Assembly (NCBI RefSeq): GCF_030454045.1
Contig: NZ_JAKDJE010000033.1
Location: 1-31,870 of the forward strand
Source: Psychrobacter sp.
GTDB lineage: Bacteria; Pseudomonadota; Gammaproteobacteria; Pseudomonadales; Moraxellaceae
Length of the DNA: 31,870 nt
Direction of reading: 5' to 3'
In this document: positions 8,621 through 17,611 of the stretch, in pieces
Layout of the letters: every line of letters begins with the position of its first letter
Numbering within the stretch: the stretch's first letter is position 1
Notes under the pieces: generated by a model
What the model saw: the letters and a program-made list of their open reading frames with translations, nothing else
Told to the model about the DNA's origin: nothing
The model's database searches: none
Made by a program: the position numbers and the translations under genes

Positions 8621-10234
8621 TTACGCTTTTTTAAATTCAGCAATGGCGAGCTTACGTGCTGATTTATGTTCGACCATCGGCGCAGGGTAGTCAGCATTTG
8701 CAAAGTCTCCACCCTTCGCCAGTGCTTTACGCATTTTATCCTCACTATGCAAAGTGCTCGCGGGGATGTCTTTTAGTTCTGGTAGCCACGTTTTGATAAA
8801 TATCGCTTTTTTATCATGAGTGCTGCCTTGGCTAAAAGGGTTCATGATACGAAAATAAGGCGCTGAGTCAGTACCTGTCGATGCGCTCCACTGCCAGCCG
8901 CCATTGTTGGAGGCAAAATCCCCATCGATGAGCTGCTGCATAAAGTAGCGCTCACCCAAGCGCCAATCAATCAGCAAGTCTTTGGTCAAAAACATCGCTG
9001 TAACCATGCGCAGTCGATTGTGCATAAAACCAGTAGCGTTCAGACAGCGCATCGCAGCATCGACCAATGGTACGCCTGTTTTGCCTGTGCACCATGCTTG
9101 AAAATCATCGTCATCATATGACCAGCTGACTTTGGTGTCGGTCTCTTCTTTATAGGCCTTATGGCGAATCAGATTTGGCTTATCGACCAGTACGTGACGA
9201 TAGAAATCTCGCCATGCAAGCTCGCTTATCCAGCGGTCGATGTCTTCATTATCACCATCATTGCCATGCAGCTTTTCTTGTACTTTGCTGGCTTGTAAAT
9301 AGCAGAGCCGAGGGCTGATGGTGCCAATCGTGAGATAAGCGGATAGCAGGCTGGTGGTATGCAGGTGTGGCATATCACGGCTGACATCATAGTCATTGAT
9401 ATCGTCATCGACAAAATCGGCTAGGCGCTGGCAAGCAGCAGACTCACCAGCAGGATAGGCGTCTCTTGCATGCGTGAGCTGAGCTTCTATATTAATATGC
9501 TCTAATGACGCCTCTTTTTGCAGCATCTTTTGATAATCACTGAGCATTTCTTGGCTGAGCTTTTTAATCTTATTTGCTGTATTGGCACTATTCTTAGATG
9601 ATGTTAGATCTCCCTTTTTATCGTTATCTACCGCTGGCGCGTCATGCGTCTGGATGGCGCTCACGTCCAGCGTATGTCGCCATTTTTTATAAAACGGCGT
9701 GAAGACTTTATACATGCTGTCGCCATCGTTGGTCGTGATACTCAGCGGCGGCAAGATACATTGATCATGCCAGCGCACAAACTCGATATCCTCTTTTTTA
9801 AGCTGCTCGTTTACTTGTTCATCACGCTCAATCTCATTGCCTTCGTATTCATGATTGGCCATGACGCAGCAAATATCGTGATCGCTACATAACATTGTCA
9901 ATGCATCGACACAGTCATCAAAGCTCGGGCAGAGCTGTACCGTCAATGTGATGTTGAGTTTCTCTTGCAAATCCTTTGCCAAAATAGGTAGCGTGCGAGT
10001 AATATGATCGACTTGTGCCACGGACATATCATGCGCTTGCCACTGATCGGGCGTCAAAAAAAACACCGCGGATACCGATGCATTGTCTTCATTAGCCCGC
10101 TCGCAGAGCGCTGCCAGTGCAGTGTTGTCATGAATGCGTAAGTCTCGACGAAACCACATCAAATAATGTAAAGTATTTTCACGATTACTAGCGTTTTTGT
10201 TATTGCTATCATTATTGTCAGTCTTTTTGGACAT
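8621..10234 (-). CDS. phrB: Deoxyribodipyrimidine photolyase, class I
   Basis: A 537-residue photolyase/cryptochrome family protein that uses FAD and blue light to split cyclobutane pyrimidine dimers. The N-terminal alpha/beta antenna domain begins at HYLMWFRRDLRIHDN (about 23-37). The FAD domain is marked by WISELAWRDFYRH, MRCLNATGFMHNRLRM and DFASNNGGWQWSASTGTD, and the C-terminus is YPAPMVEHKSARKLA. It is about 65 residues longer than E. coli PhrB, from a 20-residue Asn/Lys-rich N-terminal extension and a Lys/Ser-rich insertion near 205-235 between the two domains. GGGAT lies upstream of the start. CPD rather than 6-4 specificity is inferred from overall resemblance. Confidence 0.94.
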   Translation of the reverse strand: MSKKTDNNDSNNKNASNRENTLHYLMWFRRDLRIHDNTALAALCERANEDNASVSAVFFLTPDQWQAHDMSVAQVDHITRTLPILAKDLQEKLNITLTVQLCPSFDDCVDALTMLCSDHDICCVMANHEYEGNEIERDEQVNEQLKKEDIEFVRWHDQCILPPLSITTNDGDSMYKVFTPFYKKWRHTLDVSAIQTHDAPAVDNDKKGDLTSSKNSANTANKIKKLSQEMLSDYQKMLQKEASLEHINIEAQLTHARDAYPAGESAACQRLADFVDDDINDYDVSRDMPHLHTTSLLSAYLTIGTISPRLCYLQASKVQEKLHGNDGDNEDIDRWISELAWRDFYRHVLVDKPNLIRHKAYKEETDTKVSWSYDDDDFQAWCTGKTGVPLVDAAMRCLNATGFMHNRLRMVTAMFLTKDLLIDWRLGERYFMQQLIDGDFASNNGGWQWSASTGTDSAPYFRIMNPFSQGSTHDKKAIFIKTWLPELKDIPASTLHSEDKMRKALAKGGDFANADYPAPMVEHKSARKLAIAEFKKA

Positions 10235-10445
10235 TATAGTATCCCTATATTAATCAATCGCAATCATAAACAAAACTCGGCATAAAAGTATGCTAGGATA
10301 AGTTTTTAGATGCAATGGCTTTACCGTTTGCGTAACAAATTCTCATCATATCTCACGATTTATCTTTAGTCTGACTCTAATTGATGCCACTATTAGCAGT
10401 GTCACATTTAGGAACACAAAATCCTAAGAAATCCAAGGTCACAAC

Positions 10446-11117
10446 ATGCACGTTAAATTTTGCGGATTCACTCAGCTGAGTGATATCCAGACAGCGGCAA
10501 AGTTAGGTGCTGACGCAGTCGGGTTGGTGTTTTATCCGCCAAGCCCGCGTGCAGTCACCCTCGAGCAGGCGCAAGCATTAAGTGCAGCCGTGCCTGCCTT
10601 TGTGAGCGTGGTGGCGCTAGTGGTCAATATGCCTAAAGATGAGCTAGTCAAACTGGCAGAAACTGTCCCCTTTGATATTATTCAGTTCCATGGGGATGAG
10701 ACGCCTGAGCAGTGCAGGCAGCTAGCTGCTGTGGTCAACAAACGCTGGATCAAAGCGTTACGGATCAATGCAGAGGCAGACACCCCCGAGAGCGTTCGCG
10801 CACAGATTGCGCAGTTTGCTGACTCAGGGGCCAGTAGTATTTTGCTCGACGCTTATCATCCAGCTGCTTATGGCGGGACAGGGCAGCGCTTTGATTGGAG
10901 TCTTGTGCCAAAAGATAGCGCGTTACCCATTGTGTTGGCTGGTGGGCTTGATGCGAAAAATGTCGCAGCAACATCGGATCTGCCTATCTATGGCGTCGAT
11001 GTCAGCGGCGGTATCGAGGTGGACAAAGGCAAAAAAGATCCTGCCAAGATGCGCGCCTTTATGAAAGCAGTTAAGCGTGACCGATGGCAAAACGATACGG
11101 TCACTGACGTCATTTAA
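10446..11117 (+). CDS. trpF: Phosphoribosylanthranilate isomerase
   Basis: A 223-residue (beta/alpha)8 barrel catalysing the third step of tryptophan synthesis. The catalytic Cys6 is in HVKFCGFT and the general acid Asp135 in ILLDAY. Phosphate-binding loops are PIVLAGGLDAKNV and GVDVSGGIE. It heads the trpF-trpB-trpA cluster, where the separate trpF is typical of Moraxellaceae and pseudomonads. AAGG precedes the start. The 211-bp upstream region must carry the promoter; no attenuator or leader peptide was seen. Confidence 0.96.
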   Translation: MHVKFCGFTQLSDIQTAAKLGADAVGLVFYPPSPRAVTLEQAQALSAAVPAFVSVVALVVNMPKDELVKLAETVPFDIIQFHGDETPEQCRQLAAVVNKRWIKALRINAEADTPESVRAQIAQFADSGASSILLDAYHPAAYGGTGQRFDWSLVPKDSALPIVLAGGLDAKNVAATSDLPIYGVDVSGGIEVDKGKKDPAKMRAFMKAVKRDRWQNDTVTDVI

Positions 11118-11246
11118 GTTTTTATTTAAGAGTATTTTCTGTAGAAAATAGGCTTATTTGGTCGTTATTCCGATATTCTTGTTCCACTCTTATTTTACTC
11201 TCTCTATTTATTCTAAAAAATACCACTTATTACAGTAGGAATTACC

Positions 11247-12521
11247 ATGAGTCATGTCGCGAACAAAGATTTATCTACTACAGCACAATCTGTAAACACC
11301 TTTACCAATCCTGAAAACGTGCAAGATTTTAACCAATACCCTGATGCACGCGGCCATTTTGGGGTGCATGGTGGTCGCTTTGTCTCTGAGACGCTGATGG
11401 CGGCCTTAGAAGAGCTTGAGACACTTTATACCAAAGTTAAAGCAGATCCAGCGTTTTGGGAAGAGTATCATAACGATTTGGTTAATTATGTCGGTCGCCC
11501 AACGCCGCTATATCATGCCAAACGCTTGAGTGATGAGATCGGCGGCGCGCAAATTTACTTTAAGCGTGAAGATCTCAACCATACTGGCGCGCACAAAGTG
11601 AACAACACCATTGGACAGGCACTACTTGCCAAGATGTGCGGCAAAAAACGTATCATCGCTGAGACTGGTGCAGGACAGCATGGTGTCGCGACCGCAACGA
11701 TTGCTGCGCGCTTGGGCCTAGAATGTATCGTCTATATGGGTGCTGACGATGTTGAACGTCAAAAGATGAACGTCTATCGTATGCGTTTGCTTGGTGCCAC
11801 TGTCGTGCCAGTGACGTCTGGCTCACGTACGCTAAAAGACGCGATGAATGAAGCCATGCGTGACTGGGTAACCAATGTCGATAGCACGTACTATATTATC
11901 GGTACGGTTGCAGGGCCGCATCCTTATCCGCTATTAGTTCGTGATTTTCAAGCCATTATCGGTAAAGAAGCGCGTATTCAGCATTTAGAAAAAACAGGCA
12001 AAATGCCAGATGCGTTGGTCGCTTGTGTCGGTGGCGGCTCAAACGCGATTGGCTTGTTTTTTGATTTCCTCAATGATACTGAAGTTAAGATGTATGGTGT
12101 CGAGGCGACAGGTGATGGCATTGAATCAGGTCGTCATTCAGCGCCATTAGCGGCTGGTCGTATCGGCGTGCTACATGGCAACCGTACTTACCTCATGGCA
12201 GATGATGATGGTCAGATCCAAGAGACGCATTCTATCTCAGCGGGTCTTGATTACCCAGGTGTTGGTCCGGAGCATAGCTTCCTAAAAGACATGAACCGTG
12301 TTGAGTATGTCGGCTGTACTGACAAAGAGGCGCTGGAAGGCTTCCTTGAGTCCACGCGCAAAGAAGGCATCATCCCTGCGCTTGAGACCTCTCATGCTAT
12401 CGCTTATGCCTTAAAACTGGCGAAAACCATGACCCCTGATCAGACAATTATTGTCAATATGTCAGGTCGCGGTGATAAAGATCTGCATTCTGTCATGCAG
12501 GCAGAAGGGATTGAGATGTAA
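11247..12521 (+). CDS. trpB: Tryptophan synthase beta chain
   Basis: A 424-residue PLP enzyme that condenses indole and serine. The PLP lysine is K117 in HTGAHKVNN, and the phosphate-binding loop is GGGSNAIG. An about 30-residue N-terminal extension precedes the conserved start FGVHGGRFVSETL, relative to E. coli TrpB. TAGGAA lies upstream of the ATG. It normally pairs with TrpA in an alpha2-beta2 complex, yet here trpA is over 1 kb downstream because an unrelated gene lies between. Confidence 0.97.
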   Translation: MSHVANKDLSTTAQSVNTFTNPENVQDFNQYPDARGHFGVHGGRFVSETLMAALEELETLYTKVKADPAFWEEYHNDLVNYVGRPTPLYHAKRLSDEIGGAQIYFKREDLNHTGAHKVNNTIGQALLAKMCGKKRIIAETGAGQHGVATATIAARLGLECIVYMGADDVERQKMNVYRMRLLGATVVPVTSGSRTLKDAMNEAMRDWVTNVDSTYYIIGTVAGPHPYPLLVRDFQAIIGKEARIQHLEKTGKMPDALVACVGGGSNAIGLFFDFLNDTEVKMYGVEATGDGIESGRHSAPLAAGRIGVLHGNRTYLMADDDGQIQETHSISAGLDYPGVGPEHSFLKDMNRVEYVGCTDKEALEGFLESTRKEGIIPALETSHAIAYALKLAKTMTPDQTIIVNMSGRGDKDLHSVMQAEGIEM

Positions 12522-12552
12522 AAGCTGTCTTATGATGGAAAAGGATAATCAA

Positions 12553-13488
12553 ATGTCTTCAAGAAAAATACCATACGCAATGTATTCTGATAACTGGACT
12601 TATTCGATAGAAAACTATTCCGAGCTGTTAAAAAACTATGAGGCAGTTACTTCAAATGAGTATATTCATGATGTTATGTATGAAAAAATATTTTGTCCAA
12701 AGTGTTTTACACCTTTAACAAGAAGACCCTTGGTAGAATCTCGTTCAAGAAATAATGTATTAGCATATTTTAAACATCTGCCCTCGTATTCACATATTAA
12801 TTGTATGTACAGGGCAAGCAAAGGTGAAGGTCTAAATTATGTCAATGAAGAAGAGGCTAAAGAAGCTGTAGATAATGAACAATTAGTCGTTATAGATAGC
12901 TTTATGAAGGAAGTCCCTAAAGTTAAGGATGTTGACGATGATGAAGATTGCTACGACTCTTTGATAGAGGATATAGATGGTCCTACTACAGATGTCTCAA
13001 TAAGTAGACATACAGGAGAAAAGTTTTCCTTACCTTCCAAGGTGACATCCGTCAGAGCCATATGTAGAAATTTTTCAAAAAATTTACATAAAGGCTACTA
13101 CCTGCCCAATTCTAATATAGCTCTACCGTTGAGCGATTTACTAAATGATGTGAGTGATATCAAAGCAGAAGACAATGATAGCAAACTCTATATAGGAAAG
13201 ATTACAAGATCTGATCATCAGGGCAAAGAAAAACGAGATAATAATATAAGAATGACTTTTCTATCTTTCAGAAAAGGTGGAGGTTATGCAGATTTTTGTA
13301 TTAAAGAAGAGCATTCATTACAAGCTAAACATGGAATTAATGATAACTCTGTTGGTAGATACGTCATCTTTTATGGCAAGATAGAAGAGAGTGGCGTTGG
13401 CTTATGTGTCACCGACCTGAGTTACGGTGAACTGTCCTTGTTACCTAAAAAATACAACACTATAGTTCAAGAGCTATACGATTTATAA
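12553..13488 (+). CDS. AT-rich orphan protein with a putative zinc ribbon, inserted between trpB and trpA
   Basis: A 311-residue protein not recognised as any named family. The chosen start has AAGGA 7-8 nt upstream; an earlier in-frame ATG at 12535 is possible. Residues 48-84 contain C48-x2-C51, H75, H81 and C84, a plausible zinc site. Its flanking wording (CPKC, then YFKHLPSYSHINC) recalls the N-terminal ribbon of CoiA-like proteins, a weak resemblance. An acidic stretch follows (about 115-132). The last 100 residues alternate strands in a way that could be an OB-like beta domain (inference only). The gene is visibly AT-rich (14 G/C in the 60 bases 12661-12720) unlike trpB and trpA, which suggests recent acquisition. 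Confidence 0.72.
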   Translation: MSSRKIPYAMYSDNWTYSIENYSELLKNYEAVTSNEYIHDVMYEKIFCPKCFTPLTRRPLVESRSRNNVLAYFKHLPSYSHINCMYRASKGEGLNYVNEEEAKEAVDNEQLVVIDSFMKEVPKVKDVDDDEDCYDSLIEDIDGPTTDVSISRHTGEKFSLPSKVTSVRAICRNFSKNLHKGYYLPNSNIALPLSDLLNDVSDIKAEDNDSKLYIGKITRSDHQGKEKRDNNIRMTFLSFRKGGGYADFCIKEEHSLQAKHGINDNSVGRYVIFYGKIEESGVGLCVTDLSYGELSLLPKKYNTIVQELYDL

Positions 13489-13549
13489 AATTCTTTTATG
13501 GCAACATTCATTAACACCTACAAAATTAGTATAACTTTTGGATTTTGAT

Positions 13550-14392
13550 ATGAGCACTATCAACAATAGCACCAGAATTGAAAGTACCTTTGAAACCTTA
13601 AAATCACAAAATAAAAAAGCCCTGATTCCTTATGTCATGGCAGGCGATCCTAATCCTGCAACCACTGTCGGTCTATTGCATGACTTGGTCAAGCACGGCG
13701 CAGATATGATTGAAGTGGGCTTGCCGTTCTCTGACCCAATGGCAGATGGCCCAACCGTATCGCTGGCGGGCGAGCGTGCCTTAGCAGCGGGTACAAGTAC
13801 GCGCGATGCATTAAAAATGGTTGCAGAATTTCGTCAAACTGACACGCAGACGCCAATCATCTTGATGGGCTATCTTAATCCTGTTGAGATCATCGGCTAC
13901 GACAACTTTGTGGCGCTATGTGAGCAGTCTGGGGTTGATGGCTTATTGATGGTGGACTTGCCACCAGCAGAGGCGGGCAGTTTTACTCAGCACCTGACTG
14001 ACCATTCAATGAATGAGATTTTCTTGCTATCGCCAACGACGTTGCCTGAGCGCCGTGAGCAAGTATTGACCCATTGTGGCGGTTATATTTACTATGTATC
14101 GCTAAAAGGCGTGACGGGCTCAGCCACGCTCGATACCGATGATGTGGCGACGCAAGTGCAAGCGATCAAAGCAGAAACAGACCTGCCTGTGTGTGTGGGC
14201 TTCGGTATCCGTGATGGCGCTTCTGCAAAAGCAATCGGCACTCATGCAGACGGGGTGATTGTCGGAAGTGCATTGGTACAGAACTTTGCGGATATTGATG
14301 CCAATGATGCCGCGGCTGTTGCCAAAGCTCAGCAAAAAATCATGGAAAAAATGGATGAGCTACGCGGCGCACTAGACAGCTTAAGTGCTTAA
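13550..14392 (+). CDS. trpA: Tryptophan synthase alpha chain
   Basis: A 280-residue barrel that cleaves indole-3-glycerol phosphate to indole. The catalytic Glu55 (IEVGLPFSDP) and Asp66 (MADGPT) match Glu49 and Asp60 of E. coli. The glycine-rich phosphate loop is GFGIRDG. The ATG at 13550 is chosen over an in-frame TTG at 13538; the ribosome site is weak for both. It is separated from trpB by the orphan gene, so its expression may now rely on read-through or on sequence brought in with the orphan. Confidence 0.95.
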   Translation: MSTINNSTRIESTFETLKSQNKKALIPYVMAGDPNPATTVGLLHDLVKHGADMIEVGLPFSDPMADGPTVSLAGERALAAGTSTRDALKMVAEFRQTDTQTPIILMGYLNPVEIIGYDNFVALCEQSGVDGLLMVDLPPAEAGSFTQHLTDHSMNEIFLLSPTTLPERREQVLTHCGGYIYYVSLKGVTGSATLDTDDVATQVQAIKAETDLPVCVGFGIRDGASAKAIGTHADGVIVGSALVQNFADIDANDAAAVAKAQQKIMEKMDELRGALDSLSA

Positions 14393-14840
14393 TAGCATAA
14401 ATGTCTGATAGCTAAAAGATCTAATAGCTAAAAGCTCTCATAGTCAGTATGTTGGTGGCAAACGTATCTACTCAATGACCGCGTTAAGTAGATACTATCA
14501 AATAGTAAAACCAAATAGCGTTACTCAGTCGCTCGTTACCGTTACTGAAAGAGGACGCTAAATGACTTTGCTAAATTTAGTTTACGAGTGTAAACTAACA
14601 TGACTATTATATGGTGTCTGATAGCTACCGTTTGCTAACGACTAATGACAAAAAATACCTGTCAATAGCCTCAATAAACACCTCTGCTATCAACAAGCGC
14701 ATGACCAAGTTGTAGACACGTCAAATTAAGACAAGCGTGTCGCATAACGGCTCATGTTGTGACTGGGTCTGACGCTTGGTTTTGACAACCATTAAACTTT
14801 CAATGACAAGTGACTGAGCCAGCTTGTCAGCAAGCCTTTT
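14393..14840. other. Intergenic region between trpA and accD
   Basis: A 448-bp gap. It contains a 16-bp tandem pair (14407-14422 and 14423-14438, two mismatches, core TAGCTAAAAG) and a perfect 8-bp inverted repeat TATCTACT / AGTAGATA (14465-14494) without a T run. Otherwise nothing is recognised. The promoter of accD should be here. Confidence 0.5.
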
Positions 14841-15791
14841 ATGATGGCAAATAATATGACTGATACAGCAACAAAACCCGATAATAATACTGCTAAAGCC
14901 AAGCAAAACAGCAACGCGGATAGGCAGTCATGGTTTAACCGCCCTATACCAGGTATCAAACAACAATTAACTGCGCAATTGACCGCGGTAGAGACAGAAC
15001 CGTCGACTAAGTGTAGTAATTGTCACTCGGTTATTACCAACACAGCGCTGATTTTCAACTGTTACGTGTGCCCACATTGCGATCATCATTTACCAATGAG
15101 TGCTCGTGAGCGCTTGAACTGGTTGCTTGATCAAGTAGACGGTGAGACAGGGCAAGAATTCACTGCCAAAGATCCGCTGAGCTTTGTGGATAGCAAGCCC
15201 TATCCTGCGCGTATGAGCGAAGCACAAGAAAAGACGGGCGAGACGGAAGCATTGGTGGCCATGTATGGCAAACTTCGTAACCTTGATATTGTCGCTTGTG
15301 CGTTTGATTTTCGTTTTATGGGTGGATCAATGGGGTCAGTGGTTGGTGACCGTTTTGTACAAGCCGCTGAAAGAGCGCTTGAGCAAAAAATCCCGTTAGT
15401 CTGCTTTGCCGCGTCAGGCGGTGCACGTATGCAAGAAGGTCTGTTGTCATTGATGCAAATGGCACGGACGGCAGCGGCAATTGAGCGTCTCAAACTTGCT
15501 GGCATTCCTTACATTGTCGTATTGACCAATCCTGTTTATGGCGGCGTAACTGCGTCATTGGCGATGCTGGGTGATATTCATTTGGCAGAACCAAAAGCGA
15601 TGATTGGCTTTGCGGGCAAGCGCGTGATCGAGCAGACGGTACGTGAGACGTTAGAGGAGCCATTCCAGCGTGCAGAATTCTTGTTAGAGCATGGCGTGGT
15701 AGATGAGGTGGTGCATCGTCATCAACTGATTGATACCATTTATCGTCTACTTGCAAAGCTGTGCCGTGTGCCCAACGTCAATGCGCAATAA
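14841..15791 (+). CDS. accD: Acetyl-CoA carboxylase carboxyltransferase subunit beta
   Basis: A 316-residue subunit that, with AccA, transfers carboxyl from biotin to acetyl-CoA in the first step of fatty acid synthesis. A four-cysteine zinc ribbon lies at C58, C61, C77 and C80, with an additional C74. The crotonase-like core contains MGGSMGSVVGDRF, ASGGARMQEG and NPVYGGVTAS. Three in-frame ATGs lie at 14841, 14844 and 14856 and none has a strong ribosome site, so the exact start is uncertain. The accD-folC-SPOR order is a common gammaproteobacterial arrangement. Confidence 0.95.
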   Translation: MMANNMTDTATKPDNNTAKAKQNSNADRQSWFNRPIPGIKQQLTAQLTAVETEPSTKCSNCHSVITNTALIFNCYVCPHCDHHLPMSARERLNWLLDQVDGETGQEFTAKDPLSFVDSKPYPARMSEAQEKTGETEALVAMYGKLRNLDIVACAFDFRFMGGSMGSVVGDRFVQAAERALEQKIPLVCFAASGGARMQEGLLSLMQMARTAAAIERLKLAGIPYIVVLTNPVYGGVTASLAMLGDIHLAEPKAMIGFAGKRVIEQTVRETLEEPFQRAEFLLEHGVVDEVVHRHQLIDTIYRLLAKLCRVPNVNAQ

Positions 15792-15878
15792 GCCAAACGA
15801 CTCAGTATCATAAGTCATTTATTGAGTGCATAAACGCTTAGCTGCGTGCTAACATCTATTGTGTGTACAAGACATTCT

Positions 15879-15925
15879 AATAGCATTTATCGTCATGGTA
15901 CGGTAAATGCTATTTTTGGTTTTTA
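15879..15925 (+). terminator. Intrinsic terminator after accD
   Basis: A 14-bp stem (15879-15892 with 15901-15914) with an 8-nt loop, then T-rich sequence. The single non-Watson-Crick pair is a U-G wobble on the + strand transcript, which supports that orientation. Confidence 0.8.
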
Positions 15926-16005
15926 GGGTGCGTCTCCTGCCTCTAGCGGACCAGCTAGTGCATGCGTCTTTTATTTCTTATTAACATCTCATATAGGTTT
16001 CACCC

Positions 16006-17364
16006 ATGTCTGACCCTCTAGCATCCAGTTCAATGACTCCTACCATTACAGCCAGTTTGACCGAGTGGCTAAACTATATGCAGCAAATACATGTGTCAGC
16101 GATAGACATGGGACTATCGCGTGTATTGCCTGTTGCCGAAGCGCTAGGAGTAGTGAAGTCAGCCAAAGATGACGCTTATGTCTTCACTGTGGCAGGCACC
16201 AATGGTAAAGGCTCTACGACCGCTGTCATCGCGCAGATGTGCCAAGCGGTAGGTTATAAGACGGCGCTGTATCAATCGCCACATCTTAGCGTATTCAATG
16301 AGCGCGTGCGTATCAATGGCGAGATGGTCAGCGACAAGACGCTAATTGATGCTTTTAGCAAAGTCGAAGCAGCACGTTTAGAGTGCGATTTGACCTTGTC
16401 TTTCTTTGAGATGATCACGCTTGCTGCACTACTCATATTTGCTGAGGCCGACTGTGATGTGTGGGTGTTAGAAGTAGGGCTAGGCGGACGATTGGATGTC
16501 GTCAATATCATCGATCCTGATATGGCCGTCATCACCAATATCGGTATCGATCATGTCGACTGGCTCGGTGACAATGTTGAGGACATCGGACGCGAAAAGG
16601 CAGGTATTTTGCGACAAGGTATCTCTTTCATTTATGGCGCTACTGAGATGCCCACCAGTGTGCAGCAGGCTATCGATCATCACCAAGCAATTTGCTATCA
16701 AGTGGGGCGCGACTTTAGCTACCGAGATATCAGCCCAAATAAATGGCAATACAGTAATGCCGCTGTTACCTTGCAATTACCACGTCCTGCACTCTCTTTG
16801 ACCAATACTGCCAATGCCCTGTCAGCGGTGCTTGCCAGTCCGCTAAATGTTGATACCAATGCGATCGAGCAGGCGCTACAAACCGTCAAACTGGCAGGGC
16901 GCTTTGATTATCGAGAGAGTCATCACCGCCAATGGTTGTTCGATGTGGCACATAACGAGCAAGGGGTGGCGTTTTTATTAGCGCAGTTACGCCCATTTTG
17001 GCAGCAGCATGTGACTCATATGATTAAGCATAGCAGCCAAGAGCCTATTGGCATGCCAAAGATAAACATGCTGTTTTCTATGCTGGGAGATAAAGATATC
17101 GACAATGTGGTCAAACATCTCACTCAAGCAGGCTTGCCGATTCGTGATTGGTTCATCGCTGAGATTGATTATCCTCGTGCGGCAAGTACCGACCAGCTAC
17201 AAGGCGTCTTAGCCAAATACATAGATACTCGCCATGTCCATGATTTTGATGGTTTACAAGCAGCGACGGAGGCGGTCATACAGGCAAGCCAACCACAAGA
17301 TTTGATCGTCGTGTGCGGCTCGTTTCATACGATTGGCGAAGCGCTTGCTGCACTCACCATATAG
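16006..17364 (+). CDS. folC: Bifunctional folylpolyglutamate/dihydrofolate synthase
   Basis: A 452-residue Mur-ligase-type enzyme that adds glutamate to dihydropteroate and folates. The ATP loop GTNGKGST is at 64-71. The family motifs YQSPHLSVFNERVRING, GLGGRLDVVNI and TNIGIDHVDWLGD follow, and DVAHNEQG is in the C-terminal domain. AGG lies upstream of the ATG. It follows accD across a terminator, so it probably has its own promoter in the short gap. Confidence 0.95.
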   Translation: MSDPLASSSMTPTITASLTEWLNYMQQIHVSAIDMGLSRVLPVAEALGVVKSAKDDAYVFTVAGTNGKGSTTAVIAQMCQAVGYKTALYQSPHLSVFNERVRINGEMVSDKTLIDAFSKVEAARLECDLTLSFFEMITLAALLIFAEADCDVWVLEVGLGGRLDVVNIIDPDMAVITNIGIDHVDWLGDNVEDIGREKAGILRQGISFIYGATEMPTSVQQAIDHHQAICYQVGRDFSYRDISPNKWQYSNAAVTLQLPRPALSLTNTANALSAVLASPLNVDTNAIEQALQTVKLAGRFDYRESHHRQWLFDVAHNEQGVAFLLAQLRPFWQQHVTHMIKHSSQEPIGMPKINMLFSMLGDKDIDNVVKHLTQAGLPIRDWFIAEIDYPRAASTDQLQGVLAKYIDTRHVHDFDGLQAATEAVIQASQPQDLIVVCGSFHTIGEALAALTI

Positions 17365-17611
17365 TGATTGAGGTTAAAGTCATGCCTGTTTGATGTTAAT
17401 CTTAGTGCAAGTCTGATAGCAGACAGCAAGAAAAATATGCTTTATAATCAAAATGATTTACAAAACTGGTATAAGAAGGTCAATATACATTTTGCATAAT
17501 GATGGCAGTAACTGGCGGTAAATATGTGTATGAGAGCAATGGTCTATATTGTTTTGTAATCATCGCAGCGCCGCTCAATCAACCTTATCACCAACTAAGA
17601 GACGTAAACGG

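Noticed and set aside
12451..12552. N-terminal extension of the trpB-trpA orphan
   Set aside because: It lies mostly inside trpB in another frame; the ATG at 12553 has a proper ribosome site.
14465..14494. Inverted repeat after trpA as a terminator
   Set aside because: An 8-bp AT-rich stem with a 14-nt loop and no T run.
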